From: Isoetes taiwanensis
Taxonomy: Eukaryota > Streptophyta > Lycopodiopsida > Isoetales > Isoetaceae
Length of the DNA: 64,000 nt
Direction of reading: 5' to 3'
Assembly (NCBI GenBank): GCA_021234155.1
Contig: JAJEKV010000040.1
Location: forward strand, 4,179,229 to 4,243,228
Position numbers and translations under genes: made by a program. The notes under the pieces were generated by a model, which did no database searches, was not told where the DNA came from, and was given only the letters and a program-made list of their open reading frames with translations. The stretch's first letter is position 1. Every line of letters begins with the position of its first letter. Positions 43,613-54,603 of this stretch are shown here, piece by piece.

Positions 43613-44461
43613 GGCCCCTTCGGGGCCTTCAACAAACCAAAGGGCCCGAATGTAATGAATTGTATTTATTTTAAAAAAAATTGTGTCTTGGTTGCTTATT
43701 ATAAACCAAGTCGTTGGCATATCTTTTTGAACATGCAACACAACATGGTGAATAGTCTGCGGCACATTCCTTTGCAAGAGGTTTGCCAATACTTCTGAAA
43801 TGCTTATACCTAAAACTGAGATTGAAGACAGTGTTTATGAAACTTTAGCAATACACATGTAATGCCTTTGCACTACAGACTAAAATCTTGGCACAAATCA
43901 TCTTCATGATGTGCCTATATGGTATATGGTATGTAAGAACACCCGCAACAAAAATTTGACCGGATTGAAAGATAAACCAATGGATACTTCTATCGCAAGA
44001 CATCAGAAAAGCTTATCTGAGCAAGTTTATATGTAATCAGACCATTCAAGATCAAACTCATAAGTCTAACAAAGACAATGAGAAATATAATAAGATGAAA
44101 TCAAGATTATCCATAATTTTGCCAATTTCAAGATCTGTGGCATGAACCAGCAAATATAACTGCAAGCTTTGTATCACAGTTACAGAAATCTTTCATTGCA
44201 CTTTGTGGCATAAACTATCTAATGTGTTTTATTCTGCTGCGAGCAAAAGTAAGAAATAAACATCTTATTTTTGTGGAAGCCTTTTTGGAGCAAAACTTCA
44301 CAATATGATTCGAATAGGAAGCAGTCATTTGTTGGTTTCTTTCCTGGAACTTTGAGAGGATGCTGGCTGGGATAGGCCTGCAACAAATTCTTAATGCCAT
44401 AGATTAAAGAAAAGGATTTGGGTCCAATAGTTACCTCATTGAAATCGACATGGGCTGTTGT
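43613..44461. other. Non-coding 3' part of duplication copy 1
   Basis: Starts with the palindrome GGCCCCTTCGGGGCC (43613-43627). After that only short frames are seen. The stretch ends at the duplication joint. The same sequence occurs at 45550-46399. Confidence 0.45.
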
Positions 44462-44497
44462 AAATCTTGTTGGTCCCACTTTAATTAAATACGACTT

Positions 44498-45549
44498 CTG
44501 ATATATATTTGTGTCTGATTCATAACAAGATAGACCAACACAAGACTTTCTTGCCAAAGCTAGATCCTTTGCCTAAGCATTGTTGAAACACTTTTCAGAT
44601 GAAAGTAAGCTTAGCAGATGTCTTGACACATAGACATGGCACAGACACCTATGGTTATTTGGTGCTTGATCTTTGGAAGGATGATCTGAATTTCCATGTG
44701 AGTTCGATATTCAAACACTAGAGAGAGGAACTATAGAAAGGAGGAGGCATTCTCCATCAGCCCCCATTTTTGATGCCTTGATGAATGATTAATCACTTAC
44801 TTCAAATCAAAAGTGTCGAAAGAAAAAGGAGGACTTCGGATGAAATTTCCATACATGAAAAACAACTGCCAGAGGAGCTATGTGTTCAGCTGGATAACTG
44901 TTGGAAAGAAAACAAGAATAAATGGATGTTTGGGGCAACGTCAAACTTGACAGTAGTAGGAGTCTTCAAGATTGTGAAGGTGGGGTTCATGATGGTTGGG
45001 CACACACATGATGATATAGATATATTCTTTTTTTTCTCTACTAAGCTCGAGAGAGAACGTGATAAGTCTCCCAGAACTCATGGATGTGATCAAAAGCTGC
45101 ATTCACCCTAACCCAATAGCATTAGTGGACGAGGTTGTAGAGTGGAAATCATTTGTAGAGGGATATTTGTTGAAAGGTAAGGATCCATTACAAGCCACTC
45201 AAAGCCACTATAGTTTAAGTTTTGGGTGAATACCAATCATGCAATATAAGTGGAGGCCAGGCAATAAGTTATGGGTGCTTGTGCAAGGCATCAAAATGTG
45301 GCAAATGGAGGCTAAAGATGAAGTTCTTCTTTCTACAGGTGAGCCAAAAACCACTTCCTTCTTTCAAGAACATTAAAGACTCTAGCCAACTAGTAGGGCA
45401 TATGGGTTATGTTGCAAGAGACATGTATAATATGATTTTAGGGGCTCTCGCTGCCCCATGTGAATATGCACCCAAACCAAAGGGGGTTCAAGGAGGAATT
45501 TTATTTTTAAGTGTGGAATGTAATGGTTTGTGTTATATCTAAATTTTTT
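44498..45549 (+). pseudogene. DUF7869-like gene remnant, copy 2
   Basis: Near-identical repeat of 42541-43612, including the QLDNCWKENKN and VGHTHDDID motifs in the frame 44785-45111 and a later frame 45222-45542. It is preceded by the right terminal repeat of the inverted-terminus element (44473-44497) but by no left terminal repeat. It arose by the tandem duplication and is equally broken. Confidence 0.65.
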
Positions 45550-46399
45550 TTGGCCCCTTCGGGGCCTTCAACAAACCAAAGGGCCCGAATGTAATGAATT
45601 GTATTTATTTAAAAAAAATTTGTGTCTTGGTTGCTTATTATAAACCAAGTCATTGGCATATCTTTTTGAACATGCAACACAACATGGTGAATAGTCTGCG
45701 GCACATTCCTTTGCAAGAGGTTTGCCAATACTTCTGAAATGCTTATACCTAAAACTGAGATTGAAGACAGTGTTTATGAAACTTTAGCAATACACATGTA
45801 ATGCCTTTGCACTACAGACTAAAATCTTGGCACAAATCATCTTCATGATGTGCCTATATGGTATATGGTATGTAAGAACACCCGCAACAAAAATTTGACC
45901 GGATTGAAAGATAAACCAATGGATACTTCTATCGCAAGACATCAGAAAAGCTTATCTGAGCAAGTTTATATGTAATCAGACCATTCAAGATCAAACTCAT
46001 AAGTCTAACAAAGACAATGAGAAATATAATAAGATGAAATCAAGATTATCCATAATTTTGCCAATTTCAAGATCTGTGGCATGAACCAGAAATATAATCG
46101 CAAGCTTTGTATCACAATCATGTAAATCTTTCATTGCACTTTGTGGTATAAACTATCTAATGTGTTTTATTCTGCTGCGAGCAAAAGTAAGAAATAAACA
46201 TCTTATTTTTGTGGAAGCCTTTTTGGAGCAAAACTTCACAATATGATTCGAATAGGAAGCAGTCATTTGTTGGTTTCTTTCCTGGAACTTTGAGAGGATG
46301 CTGGCTGGGATAGGCCTGCAACAAATTCTTAATGCCATAGATTAAAGAAAAGGATTTGGGTCCAATAGTTACCTCGTTGAAATCGACATGGGCTGTTGT

Positions 46400-48486
46400 A
46401 AATCTTGTTGGTCAGCAAATACCCAGGGGTTTGAGCTGCCATGGTTTCGCCACAGTTGAATGCAGATGACGAGAAAGATAGTAAAGGCTTCTCTTCGGCT
46501 TTTGCAATAGCCCAACAATCTTAAAATCTGATTTGTGCAGTCAGAATCCCATGCAAGCAACAAAATCATCTACAAACTCGGATAAGCCAAGCCAAGCTGC
46601 TTCAAATCCATCTGTCACATTAGAACAATCATTTGAGAGACACTGCTTCCTTCCCTTTGTCAATACTACAAACCCTACCAAAGCCGGCTGGAACAGGACT
46701 GTTTTGACATAGAAAACATAACCAAAGATGGGCATACCATACACCATTGAAAAGATCATGGAGAGAGCTTTCCAACGCAATAAACCTTACCTAAAATGGA
46801 CTCCTGGATCAAAAGTTATGCTAGAAAATGTGTTGCCGGTGAAAAGCTGCGCTACATGGCGCCTAGGGTTTCACAGAAGGGTAAAGGTTCTATCTTTTTC
46901 TTTTTGATTTTATTTCTATTTTTATTTTTTACTTTTTGAAAAGGGCTTTTATTGTAAGCCATTCAATCGTCTTTTTTAAAGAGGGCTTTTGTTGTAAGCC
47001 CTTTGATTCTTGACCATTAAGAAAGGAACAAGGTGCTGCGCACGGAGGGTTGCCCTCTATGGCCGGAGGGTGAAGTGGCTTAAATCATAGTTCAAAGGCA
47101 TGCTTTGTCAATCAATAAAAATTGCTACTTCAAGACAATAGAATATATGATACTTGTTTCTTATATGCCTGGTTTGCTGCATCCAGTGAGATTGCACGGC
47201 TTGGCACAGCTTGTAAAGAAGCATTTTGATTTCCCCATATTGAAGCCCTAGTTCACAATATTGACAATTGACTGCCTTAGCCAAGGAACTGTATTTGCTA
47301 AAAGTGTTGTATTCTTTGTGGAAAAGATGCAAAATATATCAATTGTATCTATTGTAAAAGGTTGCAAGGCACCCCTATCGAGGTTTGCTAGTGGTCTAAG
47401 AAGCTCCGGTCACTGCTTCTTACTATGAACAAATGCGAGTCAAACCAAAAAGAATGTTTTGATAGTTAGTAAAGTACATTTTTTTAATTTGAAGGCTACA
47501 TGAGATTGATGGCATTACCTAGTGGTCACCCAATACCACATTGAATTAGTAAAATTAGCTCAAATCAAGTCATTGAATTAGTAAAATTAGCTCAAATCTG
47601 AAGTTTGTCCGGGTTGATATGGGAAAATCTTGCTTGTAGATCGGTGAGAGTGTCATGGTTTGTGAATGTGTTCATCAAGATATCAATTTTGGTATCATTT
47701 AGGGTAACAACCCAGGAGGTCGGAGAATTTTGTTGTAGTGAGGGAAAAGTTTGCTTAAGTTGAGTGGGTCGCTTGTAGATGTTGGCAACTAAGTGCATTT
47801 ATGTAAGAACTATATGGCTATATGTATTCTATGCAAAAAAGTTGCAAGCATAAGAAGCAATCTCTTGAACAGCCATTGTTAATTGTTTGTTTGCAAAATT
47901 ACCTTGTACTTGGCTATAGCAGAATGGCTCTTCAATGTTGCAATAATTATAATAGGTGACCCATCGTGCACTTTGTATTAACCGCACTCTGTATTAACTG
48001 ATTAACTGTTGCATCTCATGCTCGACTGACACTCTCACAATTGGCTTTAATAGGCATGGTTCAAATGTTAGACTGGGGAGTCCTGAAATAAATAGCTCCC
48101 TTTTAGGAAGTAACGAATTGAAGAATTAAAGGATGAGTACGATTATCTTGTTGAAAACATGGTACTAATATTTCAACATCCTTTCTGCTTTAGAGATTTT
48201 CTCCCTGGAATGAAATGGCAAGGTAGACGAAGCCGGCCTTTCAGTAACGATAAATAACAAGATACAAGCAAGTCAGCTCAGCTTATTATATGTGTGGCAT
48301 TTACAGCATCATCTTCAGACCAGAAGTTTTCTAAACGAGTAGTTGAGTTTTATGATAAATGCTCTAATTATGAGGTATAATTCTAGATGGAGCTGTCAAG
48401 CTCCAATTTGGTTCAAAAATGTGTAGCAGCTATTTTTGGTGTTTGCAGAATAAGACCTCACAACTCCTTTCCCATCTTAGAAGCTC
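46400..48486. other. No recognisable gene
   Basis: Host sequence beyond the duplication. Short minus-strand frames at 46780-46541 and 47798-47592 show no known domain. At 46935-47005 the words GGGCTTTTATTGTAAGCC and GGGCTTTTGTTGTAAGCC form an imperfect direct repeat of about 45 bp period. Otherwise nothing notable is seen. Confidence 0.4.
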
Positions 48487-49492
48487 TCAATGACCTTGAG
48501 AATATAGAATGCTAGTCGCAATCATTTCCATTGTAGCATTGTCAGGCGAGGATGACCCCTTTTCCAGATTTGCAGCTTGACGCTTTAAGATTTTAAATAA
48601 TGAAGGGCCTGATCCTTCTGAACTTGCAGTCATATTTCCTATCAACTTTGGTGGTCCAGACCCAAACTTGCTTTGCTCTGACATGGTATCTTTGAGTAAT
48701 CTATTAGAAGCCTGCAAAGCAGATGATAGTCAATGAATGTTAAACGAGGATAATATGTGGTCCTTGTCTATGCATACCTCATCACCAAAGAAACCATGGT
48801 TTCTGTTACTGTCATCACAACCAAAAATAAAAGATCTGGAGTTCCCAGATCCACAGAAGCTCTGTTTATGAATCGATAACGAGGATGATAATGTTGCTCG
48901 TTTAAGAAATGTTGACTGCACAACAGAAGACACAATAACCCTCCAGTGAGCAACACCTTGAAACACAGATACCCATCAAGCATACCTTTAAACTGCATAT
49001 CTTCTGATTAATTGTAGCAGAAGCTCGAGCTTCCAGAAAACCTGCAAAAATTAAACTGGTTTTAAATTAACAGAGCACAGAACTAATCACTGATTTGCCT
49101 TAATAGCATGCAAAACGACATAATCACCAGATCACCTTACGTTTCACATCTGGTTGCATCAAGAAAAAGAAAAAAAGAAGAAAAACAAAATCCATGAAGG
49201 CTTCCTGTTACAGACCATGTAAACTTTTCATTTTTGCAACATGAACATTGACTTTCTTGAATAAGCCAAGCATATCCCTTGAAGTCTCTTTCTGCAATAA
49301 AAGTTGAAAGAATGATATTAAATTGGAAATGAAGTGATCTAGAGGGTTTGATGGCCGTGATATTACCGCTGCCTCAAGTAGCTTTTGTCGTAGCAATTTG
49401 TGCTCTACTTCATCAGCTTGGAACTCCCCTTCTTCAATTACCTCCTTATCAACTCTAGGCTCTTTACACAAATTTATCTCTTTAGTTTTCAT
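48487..49492 (-). CDS. 3' exons of an unidentified spliced gene
   Basis: Four segments on the minus strand fit GT-AG splicing: about 49492-49378 (ending RQKLLEAA, donor GTAATA at 49370s), about 49292-49219 (KETSRDMLGLFKKVNVHVAK), a short one near 49040-48990 (FLEARASATINQKICSLK), one near 48915-48778 (STFLKRATLSSSLSIHKQ..., donor GTATGC), and the last from about 48707 (ASNRLLKDTMSEQS) to the stop at 48487. The product would be helical and charged with a Ser-rich tail. I do not recognise the family. The 5' exons are not found; upstream frames have stops, so it may be a truncated gene. Exon phases were judged by eye. Confidence 0.35.
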
Positions 49493-50084
49493 TCCCTCTG
49501 CCTCCTTATAGGTGTACTTATGTTCATTGTTCCTTCAACTCATAAAAATTATCCTTTTCAAGGAAACGTGGGCAGCAATTTGGAGAGAATTTCCTAGTTA
49601 GGCAATATCAATAGAAATAGTTGCTGAAACATAACATAATAAGGTAAATATAGCTAGAGGTAGCGTCTCACCTGTCATGAAGATAAGAAAAGGCAGCTAT
49701 TGAGTTTAAACATCAGGTAATGTAGCTGCAGTACAAGAAGGTTGTTGACTAAGCATTATACAATGCGTATATCTTTGTCCCTTATACCTATAATAGAAAG
49801 TCCCTACCTATATATGTCATCTTCCTCACGAAAAACCCAGCTTGCTCTAGCCATTTGCCAACAATAGTAAACTTATAGATAGAATTTGTGGTTGAATTCA
49901 GAAGCTCTTTAAAGTCTTGAAATAGGAAGTTATAAAATATGTACCAAAGCTCTTTTTGACGCTCCAATGTTGGGGCATTTATGAAACTATTCAGCCATTA
50001 TTCCTGGCAAGTGCAGACTAATGGATCATGCTCCATACTGAAGGTAATTAGATAGTTTATATTCGTACCTTTCCTGTTATCTGC
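49493..50084. other. No recognisable gene
   Basis: Mostly AT-rich sequence with short frames between the unidentified exons and the kelch fragment. It may include decayed intron or 3' sequence of either neighbour. Confidence 0.4.
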
Positions 50085-50655
50085 ATTTGCAACATCCACA
50101 ACAGTTATACTCATGTTGTTCCTTATAATACAAAGCTTACCCCCAAGGGGGAGTAGCGCTGCTGCCCTTGAATTTCCTAAATGCAGCTTGCTATCCACTG
50201 CACTATTCCATGAATCGGTTGTCTGATTATAAATCCGCAGTTTACATCCATCCATACAATCCAGAGCATACAGCTGACTGTTTAAGGAAGCACTAGGATT
50301 GCGCCACCCACTAACCATGCCATCTGAAACAGGACCCCAATGATTTGTTGATGGGACATAAACCTCACTCATTACTTGCCGATGATTTCCTAATCCTTTT
50401 AAAAACCATCTGCCTTCATATACAACACCAATAAAGGGAACCATGGCCGTGCTCATTTCTGAAATATAGCACCATTTGTTCTTATTTGGATCATACACTT
50501 CAGCTGACTTTAGTGAACGCTGAGTGCCTTCACATTCCCCTCCTGCAACATAAAGACAATTGTTGATAACACAAAGAACCAAAAAAAAGTGAGCAACCAA
50601 AAAAAGTGACGGCGTATGAGCATATCGGGGGCTCGATGCCATTTGTTTGTCCTTG
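50085..50655 (-). pseudogene. Kelch-repeat part of an F-box/kelch gene (SAGL1/At1g55270-like)
   Basis: On the minus strand: ARTNKWHRAPDML, then (after two shifts in a T-rich stretch near 50600) CVINNCLYVAGGECEG, SAEVYDPNKNKWCYISEMS, FLKGLGNHRQVMSEVYVPST, SDGMVSGWRNPSASLNSQLY, and LCIIRNNMSITVVDVA. These are consecutive kelch repeats, and the wording matches At1g55270 (SAGL1), an F-box protein that targets substrates for SCF ubiquitination. The F-box and first repeats are missing, the last helix is lost, and CACTTTTTTTGGTTG is partly duplicated, causing the frameshifts. It begins exactly where the helicase homology ends. It is a dead gene fragment. Confidence 0.75.
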
Positions 50656-50660
50656 CATTA

Positions 50661-52274
50661 GAAACAATAAAGATCGGGCCTGCTGCAGATATCGAAAGCA
50701 GTTCTACCAACACGATGAATGTAAGAAGCCACATCAAGTGGGTGAACTACCCAATCTATAATTGGAAAGTCCGGTCCCTCTTTGCTGCTACGTCCAGTGG
50801 CAAACATAATGGAATGCTTAGACTGACAAAACTTGAAAAAGATTCTAATCTTTGAGTTTGCTTCATTCTGCCATGTAAGCACATGACTGGAACACCAGGT
50901 CGCAGATGTTTAAACACCTCATGCATAAATTTTAGCTATACAATCTTTACTGTCTGGTTTAGACGCCAAATCAAGTGTTCCCATGAAGCGGACATAGAGC
51001 AATGACCTGCTTGCAACTTGTTAAAAAGACAAGAGTCTTTGATCTTATATGTGTTTTCTCAAAGCTCCAAAGCATGTCCAACTTCTCATGTAGTGCGACA
51101 AACATGGCTGTCTGCTGTAGACGTGTTGGAGTTGCAACAGTAGATTCTGCATGCACCGCAAGGTACTCAGTATCTTCAAACTAAGCCTTGCGAGATCCTG
51201 TACAGAACGGGTCGGGTAGCGTAAAAACAGAAAAGTCGGGGCTCCTTTGGAATCTGTGCGAGGATGCTATTCAACATGCCTGAAAAGCCCATGTCCAGTA
51301 TACGATCTGCTTCATCCAATACCAGTACCTTAAAATGAAGCAAAATCTCAGAATTTCATGAAACACTCAAATGGTACTAAACATCAACTTATCTATGAAG
51401 TTCTGATCTTCAACCATGCAGAATTTCCTCACCAGGACTTTTTTAATGACTACAACGTTACAATCATGAGATTGCAATGTGTTATGATAAAGGAAAATTT
51501 TATTCAAAGAAAGAGCAATACCAGATGATCACCTGAAGCTGAGAGCAGTCAAAATTTGGTGTCTCATCCATGTGCTGCAATAAACGTCCAGGAGTAGTCA
51601 CAATTATATTTAACGCATTAATTCTTTCCCGTTCCTCGTCAACACCTTTTCTCCCACCAATCAACAAGCCTCCGCCAAGTGAATGATACTTCCCAACTTT
51701 ACGCAATTCATCAAATATCTGCACAGCAAGCTCCCTAGTGGGGGAAATTATAATAGCCCAATGCCATCGTTTCGTCCCCATCTGAGCCTAGATAATTTTT
51801 CAACGACCTAGAATATACCATAACCAATCAGTTGCTAAAACCCAAAATTAAACATAACAAAATGACAAGACCTACTGGAACAAGGAAAGCCACGGTCTTG
51901 CCAGAACCAGTCTTAGCTGCACCAAGAACATCCCTGCCACACAAAGCATGGGGCAATGCAGCTCTTTGAATGGCTGTCATTCGAGTAAATCCAGCATCCT
52001 TAAGGGCACTTCGAGTACCATCAGAAATGGGCATTTGCTCAAAAGAGGTACTCCAACGTATGGTTTAAAACTCTTCACTTACTCCCGAGTCTGCCAATAC
52101 GGCTGATATTTGGACGGCCAAAGGATTGGAACCTGGTTCAGGTGCCCCTGCTCCTATCCTTGCCTCCAATTGTTCAATTTCTTTTGACTCGTCTGCTGTT
52201 TTCGAGGATTTTTTGTGGAATTTAGGTCTTCCATTTGCTACGGTTTTGCGCACAGGCTTGCGATGCATCGCCAT
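50661..52274 (-). pseudogene. DEAD-box RNA helicase pseudogene, RH32/DDX10/Dbp4 type
   Basis: Three exon-like segments on the minus strand. 52274-51876: Met start, basic N-terminus, in-frame TAA at about 52066, then [16 protein letters not shown] (Q motif) and [10 protein letters not shown] (Walker A). 51807-51528: frameshift before IISPTRELA (Ia), then LLIGGRKGVDEERER and TPGRLLQHMDETPNF. 51328-50661: LDEAD (II), a changed SAT motif (FYATRP), EKLDMLWSFEKTHI, LVFLTSCKQV (IV), HLRPGVPVMCLHGRMKQTQR, and finally DVASYIHRVGRTA (VI). Family members unwind RNA in nucleolar pre-rRNA processing. Several frameshifts, the stop and an insertion of about 60 bp after CKQV make it non-functional. The C-terminal third is missing and is replaced by kelch sequence. 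Confidence 0.82.
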
Positions 52275-52684
52275 TGATGTGCTTCACGGCCCACAACAAG
52301 AACCCTAGACCTCCCTCTCACATAAATTCTGAAAGGAAAATCTTCGGTCTGCCCTGCCAGTCACTCGGTTGGAGCATCCTGGATCCACAACGCAGGTGAC
52401 CTAACATTTACAGCGAATAGTAGGTTTTTAGCAGTCATCAGCATATCCTAGGTATATTCTAGCATATACCTAAGATATGCCATAAACCCACATAAACAAG
52501 GGTTTGCCCCCCTAGGGGCAACCCAAAAACAAATTAGCACAAGTTGCATGCAAATACCTGGCACACTCTAGATGTACCAATTAGTACACCTCATGTAATA
52601 CGACCACCAAATCATATAAAAAAAAACCATTGAAAAAAGTGTACAAAAATACAAAAGAAATCCCCTGTTATTATGCTAGATATT
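52275..52684. other. Intergenic, no gene seen
   Basis: Between the helicase relic and the MITE-like element. A palindromic stretch GTATATTCTAGCATATACC lies near 52450-52470. Nothing else stands out. Confidence 0.4.
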
Positions 52685-53067
52685 CTACTCCGGAATGTGG
52701 TAAACCCGGACACATGTCCGGGTTAACCACCATGTGTCCCAGCTAACCACTATTTGTGTCCGAGCTAACCGCTATTTTTTGGCGGGGATAACCACGCGAT
52801 GAACTAAGCGCGAAACTGTGTTCTGACATGATGATCTTGGAATAGAGCTTGTAATATGCTCTTTGAATGGTTTAATCTGGTTCAAACACCATTAGAATCA
52901 CCTTGTCATCCCCTTAAATCCCCATTCATTCATGAGAGCACGAGATTTGAGCACTGATCAGGCAAGATCAGTGAAAAAACATGGAGAAACCCTTGTTTTC
53001 TAAGCTTGAAATTGAGCATCAGTGGTTAACCCAGATATGTGTCTGGGTTAACTACATTCTGGAGTAG
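52685..53067. mobile_element. MITE-like element, 383 bp, with about 46-bp terminal inverted repeats
   Basis: The left end (52685-52730) begins CTACTCCGGAATGTGG and the right end (53022-53067) is its inverted copy with five or so differences (CTACTCCAGAATGTAG on the minus strand). Each arm contains an inner near-palindrome, CCCGGACACATGTCCGGG on the left. The GGTTAACC / GGACACATGT words repeat further inside, at 52730-52780. No coding capacity. A target-site duplication is not evident, so the superfamily is open. Confidence 0.7.
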
Positions 53068-54603
53068 GTTTACGGCCATATGCTAGAATGCATGCTTTCA
53101 GATCCCCAATATCTTGCTGTAATTTTTTGAAGGTTTGTTTGGCAGTCTGCAATTCGTCTCCTTTGATCACCTACAGGAAATTGGGGATGGCTGGGTCTTC
53201 ATCCGGCTCTCCTTTTTGGGGAGATCCCCTTCTTTTCCCATCTGTTAACTTGGGTGCCCTAAGCAGCAACGAAGCGCCCTGAGCGACCCTGTTATTAATT
53301 AACACAACATCATAGCATTTGCATGTGATGGATTTGTGGTAAAGCATTTGTTTAGATAATAGGCCATTGGTTCAACCTTTTGTGTGAACTTCAAATGACC
53401 TCTCTACACATGGATCAACTAGTCAAACCATCAAAAGATAGTATTGCCTACAAAAAATGATAATATTTCAGCAGCTTCCTAACTCCCACTATAAAGAAGT
53501 GTTTAGTTTAGGGTTTTGTCCTTCGAGATCAACAAGTCAAACCCCCAAAATACAATGGAATTTGATGGCTCAGGCAATGCAACCCCCTGCTTCTAAGAAT
53601 GGCCCACACCACCTACAAAAAGCTAAAAATATACAAGCATATTTTTTACCTCCTCGATTTTGTTCTTTGGCATTGAACAACCCCTTCAACCAAAAGATCA
53701 ATGTAGCCAAACATGTCAAATGAAATTACTTCATATGTGAAGCTCTTCATCCTAGATGATCCCCCTCCATAATTGAACGATCTATGAAATCATCACTTCA
53801 TATGAAGCTCTTCATCCTAGATGCTCACCCCCATATTCCACAATATCTTGAATTGGGCACAAAAATGCGTTCTAGCTTTTTATGGTATACCTAAATCTAT
53901 TTGAATGATCCAGAGCCTCTATTGTCTAGCTACACTTGGGTTCCATTTAAGCGCTTAAAATTAAAAACAAAATTATCTATCTAAACCAATAAGCAATGTT
54001 GGTGTTGTTATGGCCAGTAAATCTAATGGATGAGGAGGAGTCACCTTGAAAACACCGTTCCGTCTTGCATGCGTTAAGCATGGAAGCTATTGGTCTATGA
54101 GATGCACGTATATTTTAGGTTATAACAAATCAATGATAAAGACTCTAGTGGGAGCTGGGTTCAATCTAAGGTCATATGCCTTTTGACTCTCAATCTACGC
54201 TCATATGCCTAACCTTTTTTTTTCCTCTCTATACCTACAATAGTTGAAGATGGCTTTGTACTCACTTTCTTTTAACATACCAACTTACCTACGCTAAACA
54301 TTTGTTTCTTCACATTAGATTGGATTTACCGCGGTAAAAAACGGATCCTAACGAACTAACAAAAGAAGTGTTTTCTTACACAGTCCCACTATAGGACAGA
54401 CTACGGCACTAGATGTGCCGAATTTTAAGTCTGATGATTGAGCCTGCCTGGCCATCGCAAGTAGCTCAGTGCCTGTATCTGATCTTATCAGGAAATTCCT
54501 GGAAATCAGATCAGCTCATCAGTCTGTATAGTTTCTTACCAAATTTTCCTCCAGTGCATTAGGCTATCAATTGAGAATTTATGTGATTATCAGTCAAATA
54601 AAA
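53068..54603. other. Intergenic region upstream of the arabinokinase gene
   Basis: About 1.5 kb with no convincing gene. On the minus strand 53190-53075 reads as a short coiled-coil-like peptide (ELQTAKQTFKKLQQDIGDLK) of unknown origin. CTTCATATGAAGCTCTTCATCCTAGATG is present twice in near-copies at 53730 and 53800. The promoter of the gene at 54604 must lie here or in the 5' leader, but no clear TATA box is apparent. Confidence 0.4.

Larger units (their letters stand above)
42501..46399. repeat. Two-copy tandem duplication, unit about 1.95 kb
   Basis: 42501-44461 is repeated at 44462-46399 with very few differences: for example a 12-base insertion near 43505, GAAATG extra near 43270, and small changes near 44150. 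Each copy starts with AAATCTTGTTGGTC, followed by the right terminal repeat of the inverted-terminus element and the DUF7869-like sequence. A third AAATCTTGTTGGTC ends the second copy at 46400-46413 but is followed by unrelated host DNA. The duplication is therefore younger than the insertion of the small element. Confidence 0.92.

Noticed and set aside
43613-43627. GGCCCCTTCGGGGCC as a hairpin terminator
   Set aside because: The perfect hairpin follows a T-run rather than preceding one, and intrinsic terminators of this type are not expected in plant nuclear DNA.
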